Below, one piece after another: positions 14,941 through 23,306 of a stretch of DNA of 32,475 nt. The notes under the pieces are model-generated. The model was not told the DNA's origin. It did no database searches and worked only from the letters and a program-made list of their open reading frames with translations. This stretch comes from DATAXV01 sp036272915 (GTDB lineage Bacteria; Chloroflexota; Dormibacteria; Dormibacterales; Dormibacteraceae). Numbering within the stretch: the stretch's first letter is position 1; each line of letters begins with the position of its first letter. The stretch is from the NCBI GenBank assembly GCA_036272915.1, contig DATAXV010000155.1:1-32475 (forward strand), given 5' to 3'. Position numbers and translations under genes: made by a program.

Positions 14941-16281
14941 ATGCGTCCCATCGTGGCCCTCGTCGGTCGTCCCAACGTCGGCAAGTCGACACTGTTCAAC
15001 CGCCTCGTAGGTTGGCGGAAGGCGATTGTCGACCGCCAGCCCGGTCTCACCCGGGACCGGCTCTACGGTGTCACCGAGTGGAGGGGGAGGGAACTGACCG
15101 TGGTCGACACGGCTGGGCTCGACCTCGTCCCCGAGGGTGAGGCCCAGACGGTGGCCGCCGCCACCGAGGCTCAGACCCGGATCGCCGTCGAGGAGGCGCA
15201 GGTCATCGTCTTCCTGCTCGACGTCCGCCAGGGTCTGACCCCCGCCGATCGCGACGTGGCCGAGCTCCTGCGCCGCGCCCGGACGCCGGTCGTGGTCGTT
15301 GCCAACAAGGCCGACGACCCCCGCCAGTCCTACCTGGAGACGGAGCTCGCCGCGCTCGGCTTCGATCCGCCGATCCGGATGTCCAGCCAGCACGGCATCG
15401 GCGTCGACGACCTCCTCGATCGCCTGCTCGAGCTGGTCCCGGCGCCGCCCGAGGAGGAGCCGGGGGAGGAGGCGGTCGCCCGCATCGCGATCATGGGCCG
15501 GCCCAACGTCGGCAAGTCCTCGCTCCTCAACCGGCTGCTCGGCGACGAGCGCTCGCTGGTCTCCGACATGCCCGGGACCACGCGCGACCCGGTCGACACC
15601 GAGATCCTCTTCGACGGCCTGCCCGTGGTGCTGGTCGACACCGCCGGGATCCGGCGCAAGTCCGGCGCCCGCGACCGGCTCGAGCACTACAGCCTGCTGC
15701 GCGGCATCCACGCCATGGAGCGGGCCGACGTGGTCCTGGTCGTGATCGAGGCCCAGGAGGGCGTCCTGCGCCAGGATCAGCACGTCGCCTCGTACGCCAT
15801 CGAGGCGGGGAAGGGCGTGATCCTGGTGATCAACAAGATCGACCTGGTCGAACCCCACCTGCGCACCATGGAGCACTGGCGCGAGGTGATCGCCAGGGAG
15901 TTCAAGCACGCGGCCTACATCCCCGCCCTGACCATCGCCGCCAAGACCGGCAAGGGCACCGACAAGCTCATGCCACTCGCCCTCGAGGTGGCCGGGCAGC
16001 GACACGTGCGGATGCCCACCAACGAGCTCAACGAGCTCCTCCGAGAGGCCTTCGTCCGCCACCCTCCGGCGACCTTCCGGGGCCGCCGGCTGCGCCTCAA
16101 GTACGCGACCCAGGCCTCCTCCGACACGCCGACCGTGGTCCTCTTCGTGAACGACCCGCAGCTGCTCCACTGGGGGTACCGGCGGTACCTGGAGAACCGG
16201 CTGCGCGAGCGCTGGGCCTACGCCGGCAACCCGATCCGGATCCGGCTCCGATCCGACCGCGAGGACCGCGCCAAGAAGTAG
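14941..16281 (+). CDS. der: Ribosome-assembly GTPase Der (EngA)
   Basis: 446 residues, standard for Der. Two GTPase domains are in tandem: the first has GRPNVGKSTLFN (G1), VVDTAGLD (G3) and NKAD (G4); the second GRPNVGKSSLLN, LVDTAGIRRKS and NKID. A KH-like C-terminal domain follows (PTNELNELLREAF, then LLHWGYRRYLENRLRE). Der acts in 50S subunit maturation and is essential in most bacteria. ATG 14932 and ATG 14941 are both in frame; GGTGGAG at 14924-14930 fits spacing to 14941 (10 nt) better than to 14932 (1 nt). The upstream gene is divergent, and a strong hairpin follows the stop. Confidence 0.97.
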   Translation: MRPIVALVGRPNVGKSTLFNRLVGWRKAIVDRQPGLTRDRLYGVTEWRGRELTVVDTAGLDLVPEGEAQTVAAATEAQTRIAVEEAQVIVFLLDVRQGLTPADRDVAELLRRARTPVVVVANKADDPRQSYLETELAALGFDPPIRMSSQHGIGVDDLLDRLLELVPAPPEEEPGEEAVARIAIMGRPNVGKSSLLNRLLGDERSLVSDMPGTTRDPVDTEILFDGLPVVLVDTAGIRRKSGARDRLEHYSLLRGIHAMERADVVLVVIEAQEGVLRQDQHVASYAIEAGKGVILVINKIDLVEPHLRTMEHWREVIAREFKHAAYIPALTIAAKTGKGTDKLMPLALEVAGQRHVRMPTNELNELLREAFVRHPPATFRGRRLRLKYATQASSDTPTVVLFVNDPQLLHWGYRRYLENRLRERWAYAGNPIRIRLRSDREDRAKK

Positions 16282-16291
16282 GCCGGGGATT

Positions 16292-16318
16292 CCCTCGCCG
16301 CCACCCCGGCGGCGAGGG
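16292..16318 (+). terminator. Terminator-like hairpin after der
   Basis: CCCTCGCCGCC (16292-16302) and GGCGGCGAGGG (16308-16318) form a perfect 11-bp stem with a 5-nt loop, 10 nt after the der stop. There is no U-run, as is common in such GC-rich genomes, so the call rests on stem strength and position. Confidence 0.65.
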
Positions 16319-16528
16319 CCTCGGGCCGGGGCCTGTGGGGCGCGGCCAGCCAGGCGGCGGACCGCGCTTTACAGAACCTTGCCCGGCCGCCGGGCATAAC
16401 CATGACCGGCGTCGGCGACGATCGGGCCCCATGGGCTTTCGCGGGCCGGCGACAGGCGGTCCTCCCGGAGTTCGGGGGGTGCGCCTCCACTTCGCACGAT
16501 CCATGCACGTGGAGCACGCACGATGCAT
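16319..16528. other. Non-coding stretch upstream of a Tat-signal remnant
   Basis: About 210 nt with no convincing gene. It ends with GTGGAG 9-10 nt before the ATG at 16523, plus repeated CACGAT/GCACG words between 16495 and 16525. TTTACA near 16369 and TAACCA near 16398 are not at promoter spacing. It looks like the former upstream region of the truncated gene that follows. Confidence 0.35.
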
Positions 16529-16759
16529 ATGAATAGACGGCAGTTCCCGGGCGCGTCGGCCGGCGTCGTCGCCAGCCTGGCGTTCCGGCCGGTGCTGGGC
16601 AGGCTGTCCCTGCTGCAGTCGTCGAGCGGGTGGACGACGGACGTCATGCCGATCCCGGGCCTCGGGTTCTTCGCGACGCTGGCGGTCGATCCATCCCGGA
16701 CAGCGCCGGCCGGATCGACCCTGGCCATCGGGCCGCCGGCGTCGATCAGCGCCGAAGCG
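16529..16759 (+). pseudogene. Truncated N-terminus of a Tat-exported protein
   Basis: The ATG at 16529 (or 16523) opens MNRRQFPGASAGVVASLAF, a good twin-arginine signal peptide (N-R-R-Q-F followed by a hydrophobic stretch), with a GTGGAG Shine-Dalgarno upstream. About 77 codons on, the frame meets the end of the convergent SDR gene and continues only as its antisense shadow. There is no stop, no domain and no recognisable mature protein. The simplest reading is the 5' end of an exported-protein gene whose remainder was lost when the SDR/two-component region was joined here. The open frame reaching the response regulator at 18418 is chance GC-rich openness. Confidence is limited because only the signal peptide is recognisable. 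Confidence 0.4.
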
Positions 16760-17443
16760 TCAGCCGCCGATCATCGCCGCCACCTCGGCGGCGACGACCT
16801 CGGGCTCGACCGCGTCCGGAACCGACACCGGGCGCTCGCCGGGCCCGAGGCCCATCTCGGCGCGCACCCGCTCGGTCAGGATCAGGTCGGGCGTCAGGCA
16901 GCCGATGGTCACGCCGAGACGGTCGCAGGTGGGGCGGAGGGTCTCGCTGAGGCGGATCAGGCCGGCCTTGGCGGCGTTGTAGGCGGGGAAGTTGTCGGGG
17001 CCGCCCCGGGTCCCGCCGATCGAGGAGATGTTGATGATCGCACCGCCTCCCCGCCGCGCCATCAGTGGCAGCGCCTCGCGGATCGCGTAGAGGGGACCGC
17101 GGAGGTTGAGGTCGAGGCACAGATCGAGCGCCTCCACGGGCGCCTCGGGGAACGGTGGCCGCTCGGCGCCGCCGGCGTTGTTGACGAGGATTCCAAGGCC
17201 GTCCAGCGCCGCCTCCGCCCCGGCCAGCATCGCCACCACCGACGCGTGGCTGGTCACGTCGCCGGCGACCGCCGCCGCGTCCCCGCCCGCATCGCGGATG
17301 AGCTGGACGGTGACCGCGCTCTGCCGCTCGTCGACATCGGCGACGGCGACGCGCGCGCCCTCCGCCGCCAGCCGGATCGCGATCGCGCGGCCGGTCCCGG
17401 CGGCGGCGCCGGTGACGACCGCCATCACGCCTCTGATCTCCAT
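16760..17443 (-). CDS. Short-chain dehydrogenase/reductase (SDR)
   Basis: 227 residues, classical SDR. VVTGAAAGTGRAIAIRLA is the T-G-x3-G-x-G cofactor site and VAVADVDERQ has Asp after strand 2, which favours NAD over NADP. LVNNAGG is the N-N-A-G motif, INISSIGG holds the catalytic Ser, and YNAAK the Tyr-x3-Lys pair. The C-terminal substrate loop is short (DLILTERVRAEMG), so the protein is somewhat smaller than the usual 245-250. ATG 17441-17443 is chosen: TACCGT lies 7 nt upstream and a perfect TTGACA (minus strand, 17477-17482) further up, though their 20-nt spacing is long. It diverges from the response regulator operon. Substrate unknown. Confidence 0.88.
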   Translation of the reverse strand: MEIRGVMAVVTGAAAGTGRAIAIRLAAEGARVAVADVDERQSAVTVQLIRDAGGDAAAVAGDVTSHASVVAMLAGAEAALDGLGILVNNAGGAERPPFPEAPVEALDLCLDLNLRGPLYAIREALPLMARRGGGAIINISSIGGTRGGPDNFPAYNAAKAGLIRLSETLRPTCDRLGVTIGCLTPDLILTERVRAEMGLGPGERPVSVPDAVEPEVVAAEVAAMIGG

Positions 17444-17719
17444 CCCGACAACGGTACTGCGTCCGCGAAACACCGCTGTCAAGATGCTGAACCTCCCTTC
17501 GCCGAGTCAGTGAGAGCACCACGGCAGGGTCTTCGCGGGTGTCCGACACCCGTGATCGTCCGCACCGCACGATCGGTTCCATGCCCTCCAGCGGCTCCCT
17601 CATCAGGCCTGGCCCACGGCACGGGCGACGCCGGCTCGGAGGGTGCCGGTGATGGTGGAGCGAGCGGGTCCTGGGCCGGGTGCCACCCGATCGCTGTGGA
17701 GCGGTACCCTTTGGGCGCC
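17444..17719. promoter_or_regulatory. Divergent control region between SDR and two-component operon, with a 17-bp palindrome
   Basis: The 276-nt gap holds CGGGTGTC-C-GACACCCG at 17536-17552, a perfect 8-bp inverted repeat with a single central base, a good size for a dimeric regulator. On the SDR side are TTGACA and TACCGT boxes. On the regulator side TACCCT (17705-17710) lies 9 nt before the GTG. No ORF of note is present. Confidence 0.45.
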
Positions 17720-18414
<695 letters not shown>

Positions 18415-18418
<4 letters not shown>

Positions 18419-19848
18419 GCCTCCGCGCCCGCCTGCTGCTCGCGACCATCGCCATCGTCGCCGTCAGCCTGGTCCTGAGCGGTGCCATCACCTGGGGCCT
18501 GGTCAGCAAGCTGATCGCCGGGAACATCCGCGATCAGCTGGCCAGCCAGGCGGTCGCCTACAAGGCGGTGGTCCGCGAGGCCGAGTGCCCCGATCTGACC
18601 GTCGCCCGCTGCCGGCTGCGGCCGCCCACCGAACAGCTCTTCGTGTCTCGCCTCCAGGCGACGATGGCGGGTGTCTCCATCCCCTCCGGCGAACGCATCT
18701 TCGTCCTCGATGCCAGCCAGCCGCCGCAGGTCCTGTACGACAGCGCGGGTCAGCTGGGGCCGGATGCTACCCTCCCCCCTCCGGTGGGGGTCACTGAGGT
18801 CAGCGGCACCACCGTCAACGAGGGACAGGTCCGGCTGGGCAGCGTCGTCTACGTCCTCGCCGCCGCCAAGGTGGAGGGCCCCTACGCCCGCTGGATGGTG
18901 GTCGGCCAGCCGCAGGCGGCGGTGTCGCGGCGGACCGAGCAGCGTCTGCTCCCGCTCCTGCTCGCCGGCAGCGTGGCCGCGCTGTTCTTCGCGGTGGTGG
19001 TCGCGGTCCTGCTCGCCCATCCCCTCGTCCGCCCGCTTCGGGAGCTGCGCGAGGCGGCCGAGGGCATCGCCGGCGGCGACTACGAGCGGCGCGTGTCCGA
19101 GACCGGGGCGGGGGAGGTGGGGGTCGTCGCCCGAGCCTTCAACCGGATGGCCGAGGCGGTCGAGCGCTCGCGGGTGCAGCAGCGCGCCTTCCTGGCCGAC
19201 GTCTCGCACGAGCTGAAGACGCCGCTGACCAGCCTGATCGGATTCAGCCAGGCCATGGTCGACGGTAGCCTGCGCACCGATGAGGAGCGGCAGCGGGCGG
19301 CGGAGGTGGTCAACGAGGAGGCCCACCGGCTGCTCCGGATGTCGGGCGAGCTGCTGGATCTCGCCCGCGTCGACGCCGACCAGGTGACCTACGAGCGGGG
19401 GCCGGTCGACGTCTGCGAGCAGCTCCGCCAGGAGGTCGAGATGGTACAGACGCGGGCCAGGTCCCGGACCCTCCACCTGGGCTGGTCGGTGCCCGCCAAC
19501 CTGGCCCCGGCCCTGGGCGACCCGGAGCGCGTCCACCAGGTCCTCTCCAACCTCTTCGACAACGCCGTCAAGTACGCGCCGGAGGGCTCCGTGATCGAGG
19601 TCGGCGCCTGGGAGTCCGGCGAGCGCATCGCCGTCGAGGTGGGCAACCGGGTCGCCGCCAACCCTCCCGACCCGGACCGGATGTTCGACCGCTTCTACAG
19701 GGCCGACCCCTCACGCGCCGACAGCGGCGGCGTCGGCCTCGGTCTGGCCATCAGCCGGGATATGATCCGCGCCCAGGGCGGCGACCTCGGCGCCCGGCTG
19801 GAGGGGGACCGGCTCCGCGTCACACTGACCATGCCCCGCGCCTCATGA
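18415..19848 (+). CDS. Sensor histidine kinase, apparently starting at CTG
   Basis: About 477 residues. N-terminal SLRARLLLATIAIVAVSLVL is TM1, then an extracytoplasmic sensor of about 140 residues, TM2 (LLPLLLAGSVAALFFAVVVA), a HAMP domain (VRPLRELREAAEGIAGGDYE), the HisKA box FLADVSHELKTPLTSLIGF with phospho-acceptor His265, and an ATPase domain with NLFDNAVKYAPEG (N box) and GGVGLGLAISRD (G2 box). No ATG, GTG or TTG exists in frame before GTG 18568, which would delete TM1. The CTG at 18415 overlaps the regulator's stop as CTGA, with GGAG 11 nt upstream, so I place the start there. It should phosphorylate the upstream regulator; the signal is unknown. Confidence 0.9.
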
Positions 19849-20870
19849 GTTGGAGGCTGCGGGTCGTCCCGCCGCTGCTCGCCCTGCTCCTTCTCACCGC
19901 CTGCCAGGTGCAGGTACCCGGCACCAGCTGGGTCCTCGGCGCGCCGCCGCCGCTGCTCAGCCGCGCTCAGGCGGTCCGGATCGTCACCGGCGCCTGGAGC
20001 GACGTCCGCCACGACGCCCACGCCGGCAAGGTCGACCGTGTCACCGCCGCCTTCACCGGCCCGGCGCTGCGGATCCTGGAGAGCCAGATCGAGAAGGAGG
20101 ACCCGGACGACGCAGCCGTCGGCAGCGGCCTCCTGACCCAGGCCCTGCGGGTTAAGGAGACCTACGTGCCCCGGCAGCACGGGTATCCGGCCGCCTTCCT
20201 CGCCGTGGGTCGGTTCCAGCGCAACAACGGCGCTTACGCGCTCTTCCTCTTCACCAGGGCCAGCGCCCGGGTCCGGTGGCGTGGCGAGGCCATCTTCTAC
20301 CGCAACTACCAGGACCAGATGCCGCCCATCGGAGGCGGCGACGGAACCTACCTGCCCGCCGGCCAGTCGACGCTGGCGGCGGCTCCGCACCAACTGCCCT
20401 CGCGCTACGCCGGCTATCTCACGCAGGGGGTGCGCTCAGGGCACGCGGGCGGCGCCTTCGCCGTCGGAGCCCTCACCACCGGTACGATCGGCCAGCTCCG
20501 GTCCTGGGCCGACACGGAGGGGGTGGATCAGGTCTCCCTGAATGAGCGCTTCAGCGGCTCGGCGCCGGTGGCGACGATCCCCCTGCCCGGCGGCGGGGCG
20601 CTGGTCATATTCCCGATGACGTGGGTGGAATACGCGGTCGCGGCCAAGACCTCCTGCGTCGTCTTCGACCGGCCCGGGGGCCTGCTGCCGAGCGGCGCCT
20701 ACGCGGACGTCGCCCTGATCGACAGCGGCGACGTCGCCGCCGTCGACCCGGCCCATGGCCGGGTCAGCGTGGTCGAGCGCAGCCAGGACCTGGTCGCCGT
20801 CACCTCGACCGTCTGCAACGGCCCGCCACCGCCGCCCGCGCCGGCCAGGAAGAAGCCCCTCGACTCCTGA
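19845..20870 (+). CDS. Lipoprotein of a two-component operon (LpqB-like position)
   Basis: 341 residues starting at an ATG that overlaps the kinase stop by 4 nt (ATGA). A lipoprotein signal is clear: basic start, LLALLLLTAC with the lipobox Cys at residue 20. The mature part has no domain I can name; it contains RAQAVRIVTGAWSDVRHDAH, a middle AFTGPALRILESQIEKED, a region GYPAAFLAVGRFQRNNGAYA and a proline-rich tail. It would be anchored on the outer face of the cytoplasmic membrane. By analogy with LpqB, which modulates the MtrB kinase, it may tune the kinase, but LpqB is longer and I see no GerMN or propeller domain, so this rests on gene order. Confidence 0.8.
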   Translation: MSWRLRVVPPLLALLLLTACQVQVPGTSWVLGAPPPLLSRAQAVRIVTGAWSDVRHDAHAGKVDRVTAAFTGPALRILESQIEKEDPDDAAVGSGLLTQALRVKETYVPRQHGYPAAFLAVGRFQRNNGAYALFLFTRASARVRWRGEAIFYRNYQDQMPPIGGGDGTYLPAGQSTLAAAPHQLPSRYAGYLTQGVRSGHAGGAFAVGALTTGTIGQLRSWADTEGVDQVSLNERFSGSAPVATIPLPGGGALVIFPMTWVEYAVAAKTSCVVFDRPGGLLPSGAYADVALIDSGDVAAVDPAHGRVSVVERSQDLVAVTSTVCNGPPPPPAPARKKPLDS

Positions 20871-20873
20871 GCG

Positions 20874-21242
20874 CTACCCGCCGGCGATGAGCTCGATGCG
20901 GTTGCCGACCGGGTCGCTCACGTGGCAGCGGCGGACGCCGGGGAGGTCCTCGTCGAACCGCACCGTCCGGCTCTGTGCCTGGAGACGGGCGACCACGGCG
21001 TCGAGGTCGGCGACCACGATCGCCGGGTGGGCCTTGCGCGCCGGTCGGAAATCCTCGTCGACGCCGAGGTGGAGCTCCAGCTCGCCGCGGCGGTACCAGA
21101 GCCCGCCCCGCGCCGCCAGCACCGGTGGCTTGGCCACCTCGACCAGGTCCAGCCCGGGTCCGTAGAACGGGCGGAGGCGATCCTCGGCGCCGGCCGGCAT
21201 GGCCAGCTGCACGTGGTCGAGGCGGGGCAGCCCGCCGCTCAC
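20874..21242 (-). CDS. VOC family protein
   Basis: 122 residues. SGGLPRLDHVQLAMPAGAED opens the first half, with His as candidate metal ligand; AHPAIVVADLDAVVARL and DLPGVRRCHVSDPVGNRIEL form the second, with Glu of NRIEL at the usual ligand place. The GTG start at 21240-21242 overlaps the methyltransferase stop by 4 nt (GTGA), so it is the second gene of a tam-like/voc operon under the MarR-linked promoter. The frame is open further upstream but only as a shadow of the methyltransferase gene. Substrate unknown. Confidence 0.83.
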   Translation of the reverse strand: MSGGLPRLDHVQLAMPAGAEDRLRPFYGPGLDLVEVAKPPVLAARGGLWYRRGELELHLGVDEDFRPARKAHPAIVVADLDAVVARLQAQSRTVRFDEDLPGVRRCHVSDPVGNRIELIAGG

Positions 21243-22033
21243 GACGATGTCCGGGCCACGGTGAAGACGCGCCGGAAGGGGAGCACGGTGCCGGCCGAGG
21301 TGACCGGGAAATGAGGGGCGAGACCCTGCCGGTACTCGTCCAGGAACCTCTCCTGCTCGGGGCCGGAGAGCCGGGCCAGGAGCGGCCGCAGGGTGGTGCC
21401 GCGCATCCAGCCGACGACCGCGTCGTCGCCCTGGAGGACGTGGAGGTAGGTCGTCTCCCAGGCGTCGACGGTGCAGCCCAGGGCGTGAAGGCGGGGCAGG
21501 CTCTGGGGCGAGGCCAGGGGGTGGGGCGGCCAGAGGGCGTCGCTCAGCCGGTCCCTCCAGAGCGCGGTATGACAGAGCTCGCGCAGCACCGAGTGGGCGG
21601 GGGAGGGAATGCTGTAGGGGACCTGGTAGGCGAGCCAGCCGCCGGGCGCGAGTGCCGCCACCAGCCGGTCGAGGAGGTCGAGGCCGCCGCCGACCCACTG
21701 CAGGGCGGCGTTGGAGACGATGACGTCGACCGGCCGGTCCGGGCTCCAGCTGCGGACGTCGCCGACGCGGAAGCGCAGGCTGCCGGGAACCGCGTGGGGC
21801 GCGGCCGCCTCGATCATCTCCGGCGAGCTGTCGATGCCCTCGATGCGGGCCGAGGGCCAGCGGCGGAGCAGGGTGGCGGTCAGCCCGCCGGGTCCGCAGC
21901 CGAGGTCGACCACATCCGCGGCCTCATCGGCGCCGATCCTGGCGACGAGCTCGAAGTAGGGACGCTCCCGCTCGCTCCCGAAGCGGAGGTAGGTGGCCGG
22001 ATCCCACGCCCACGCCGCCTTTTCTCTTGACAT
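21239..22033 (-). CDS. tam: Trans-aconitate 2-methyltransferase-like SAM methyltransferase
   Basis: 264 residues, the family's length. WDPATYLRFGSERERPYFEL is the N-terminal signature of Tam (W-x-P-x-x-Y-x-x-F with R-x-R-P). DVVDLGCGPGGLTATLL is SAM motif I, IEGIDSSPEMIEAA motif II, PVDVIVSNAALQWVGG the middle motif with the N-A-x-x-Q-W signature, and LAPGGWLAYQVPYS the final one. Tam methylates trans-aconitate formed spontaneously from the TCA intermediate. The ATG 22031-22033 lies 7 nt after a TAAATT -10 box with a perfect TTGACA, so the message should be leaderless. An operator-like dyad arm covers the start codon, and marR diverges. Confidence 0.85.
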   Translation of the reverse strand: MSREKAAWAWDPATYLRFGSERERPYFELVARIGADEAADVVDLGCGPGGLTATLLRRWPSARIEGIDSSPEMIEAAAPHAVPGSLRFRVGDVRSWSPDRPVDVIVSNAALQWVGGGLDLLDRLVAALAPGGWLAYQVPYSIPSPAHSVLRELCHTALWRDRLSDALWPPHPLASPQSLPRLHALGCTVDAWETTYLHVLQGDDAVVGWMRGTTLRPLLARLSGPEQERFLDEYRQGLAPHFPVTSAGTVLPFRRVFTVARTSS

Positions 22034-22074
22034 CGAGATAAATTTAGGTCGCCAACTACCTTGATGTCAAGAGA
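22023..22074. promoter_or_regulatory. Paired MarR-type operator dyads between tam and marR
   Basis: TCTCTTGACATC (22023-22034) is repeated in perfect inversion as GATGTCAAGAGA (22063-22074), 28 bp apart. Each arm contains a short palindrome: CTTGATGTCAAG (22060-22071, CTTGA-TG-TCAAG, perfect) and CTTGACATCGAG (22026-22037, one mismatch), a shape typical of MarR sites. One copy covers the tam -35 box, the other the tam start codon; the right-hand copy abuts the marR -10 (GATAAT, 22073-22078). Two MarR dimers here would block both genes. Confidence 0.65.
22041..22070 (-). promoter_or_regulatory. tam promoter
   Basis: On the minus strand TTGACA (22065-22070, perfect consensus), an 18-nt spacer, TAAATT (22041-22046), then 7 nt to the tam ATG. 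The predicted transcription start falls at the start codon, a leaderless arrangement. The -35 lies inside an operator-like palindrome. Confidence 0.6.
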
Positions 22075-22085
22075 TAATCGCGGCC

Positions 22086-22577
22086 ATGGCAAAGGACGAG
22101 GTGGACGCGCTGGTCGCCGCCTGGGCGCGGGAGCGGCCCGACCTGGACGTGGACCCGCTGGCGGTGTTCAGCCGGGTCAGCCGCCTCGACCGGCATCTCG
22201 CCCGGGCTCGCCGCGACGCCTTCGCCCGGCACCGGGTGGAGGCCTGGGAGTTCGACGTGCTCGCCGCCCTGCGCCGGGCCGGTGAGCCCTACCAGCTCAG
22301 CCCGGGCGCGCTGCTGCGGGCGACCCTGGTCAGCTCCGGGACCACGACCCACCGGATCGAACGGCTGCGCCGGAGGGGCCTGGTCGAGCGCCTGCCCGAC
22401 CCCGAGGACGGGAGGGCGGCACTGGTCCGGCTCACCGCCGCCGGGCGGAACCTCGTCGACGCCGCCATGGGTGAGCTGCTGAAGCGCGAGCGCGAACTGC
22501 TGGGGCGGCTCGACGCCGGCCAGCGCCGGAGCCTGGCCGGACTTCTCCGGGAGGTCCTTCTGCCCCTCGACGGCTGA
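22086..22577 (+). CDS. MarR family transcriptional regulator
   Basis: 163 residues. The winged helix comprises VEAWEFDVLAALRRAGEPYQ, LSPGALLRATLVSSGTTTHRI (recognition helix) and a wing RRGLVERLPDPEDGRAALVRL, which carries the D-x-R signature of MarR. N- and C-terminal helices (PLAVFSRVSRLDRHLARAR; RRSLAGLLREVLLPL) would form the dimer. GATAAT is 7 nt before the ATG and there is no Shine-Dalgarno, so it is probably leaderless too. Sitting divergent to tam-voc with two matching palindromes between, it is the obvious repressor of both and of itself. The ligand is unknown. Confidence 0.9.
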   Translation: MAKDEVDALVAAWARERPDLDVDPLAVFSRVSRLDRHLARARRDAFARHRVEAWEFDVLAALRRAGEPYQLSPGALLRATLVSSGTTTHRIERLRRRGLVERLPDPEDGRAALVRLTAAGRNLVDAAMGELLKRERELLGRLDAGQRRSLAGLLREVLLPLDG

Positions 22578-22619
22578 TCCGGCTGTCCCGGAACCGGCCC
22601 CAGGCACCGTTCCCTGGGC

Positions 22620-23249
22620 ATGAAGGGAATCGTCCCCTGCCTGACTGCGATCCTCGCCGCCGTGGCGCTGGCCGGTTGCGCCGGCCCTGCCGCCGCCAGG
22701 GCGACCCCCGCCACGACCACGTCGGTGAACCCCGGCGGGACCATGATCCCGGCGCCACCGACCTCGCCCGGCGCCGGGGTGACGCCGTCGGCGACGACCC
22801 AGCCGACGGCGACCGCCACCGCCACCAGCGGTCTCCGCTGCACGGTGCCCGAGCTCAGCGCCTCGCTCGGCTCCGACCAGGGCCAGGCCTCGGCCGGGCA
22901 CCGGGGCCAGATCTTCATCCTCAGCAACACCTCCGGGCGCACCTGCTACCTCTACGGCCACCCGGGGATGGACATCCTCGACGCCAAGGGACAGTCGCTC
23001 CACGCCAAGGTCGTCTGGAACGGGCCGCGGCCGGCGCTGGTCAGGCTGGCGCCCGGCGGAAAGGCGTCGTTCGCCGCCGAGTGGGCTGATCCCGGCGTGT
23101 ACCCGCAGGGCTGCCCGACGGGCTCCAGCATCGAGATCACCCCGCCCAACGCCTACCGCCACCTGACCATGAGCTTCGCCATGCCCCGCTGTCCCGACGG
23201 GGTTCAGGCTGGCGCCGTGGTCGCGGGCACCGGCGGCGGCGTCTCCTGA
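22620..23249 (+). CDS. DUF4232-type secreted lipoprotein
   Basis: 209 residues. The N-terminus MKGIVPCLTAILAAVALAGC is a lipoprotein signal with lipobox A-L-A-G-C. A 50-residue Pro/Thr/Ala-rich linker follows, then a compact domain: LRCTVPELSASLG, GQIFILSNTSGRTCYLYGHP, LVRLAPGGKASFAAEWAD and a final TMSFAMPRCPDG. This Cys-containing pattern and the N-x-S/T-x-x-x-C-x-L-x-G-x-P motif are those of DUF4232, common on actinobacterial cell surfaces and of unknown function. It follows marR by 42 nt on the same strand and ends at a bidirectional hairpin. Confidence 0.82.
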   Translation: MKGIVPCLTAILAAVALAGCAGPAAARATPATTTSVNPGGTMIPAPPTSPGAGVTPSATTQPTATATATSGLRCTVPELSASLGSDQGQASAGHRGQIFILSNTSGRTCYLYGHPGMDILDAKGQSLHAKVVWNGPRPALVRLAPGGKASFAAEWADPGVYPQGCPTGSSIEITPPNAYRHLTMSFAMPRCPDGVQAGAVVAGTGGGVS

Positions 23250-23260
23250 TCCCCGTGAGA

Positions 23261-23290
23261 AGGCCCCCGGCGCACCGGCGCCGGGGCCCT
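23261..23290. terminator. Bidirectional terminator hairpin
   Basis: Stem 23261-23273 with 23278-23290 (13 positions, one mismatch) closed by a 4-nt loop; flanking GTGAGA and TCTCTCAT extend the pairing with one bulge, and the right side gives CTCTCT after the stem. It lies between convergent genes, the DUF4232 lipoprotein and the ABC permease, and can serve both strands. Confidence 0.65.
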
Positions 23291-23306
23291 CTCTCATGTC
23301 CTCTGC

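Noticed and set aside
12785..15010. A 741-codon open frame on the plus strand
   Set aside because: Antisense to the debranching-type glucosidase, whose catalytic motifs are complete. The shadow has no domain.
18568..19848. Histidine kinase starting at GTG 18568
   Set aside because: This would remove a clear first transmembrane helix and leave a 150-nt gap after the regulator, when every other gene in the operon overlaps by 4 nt.
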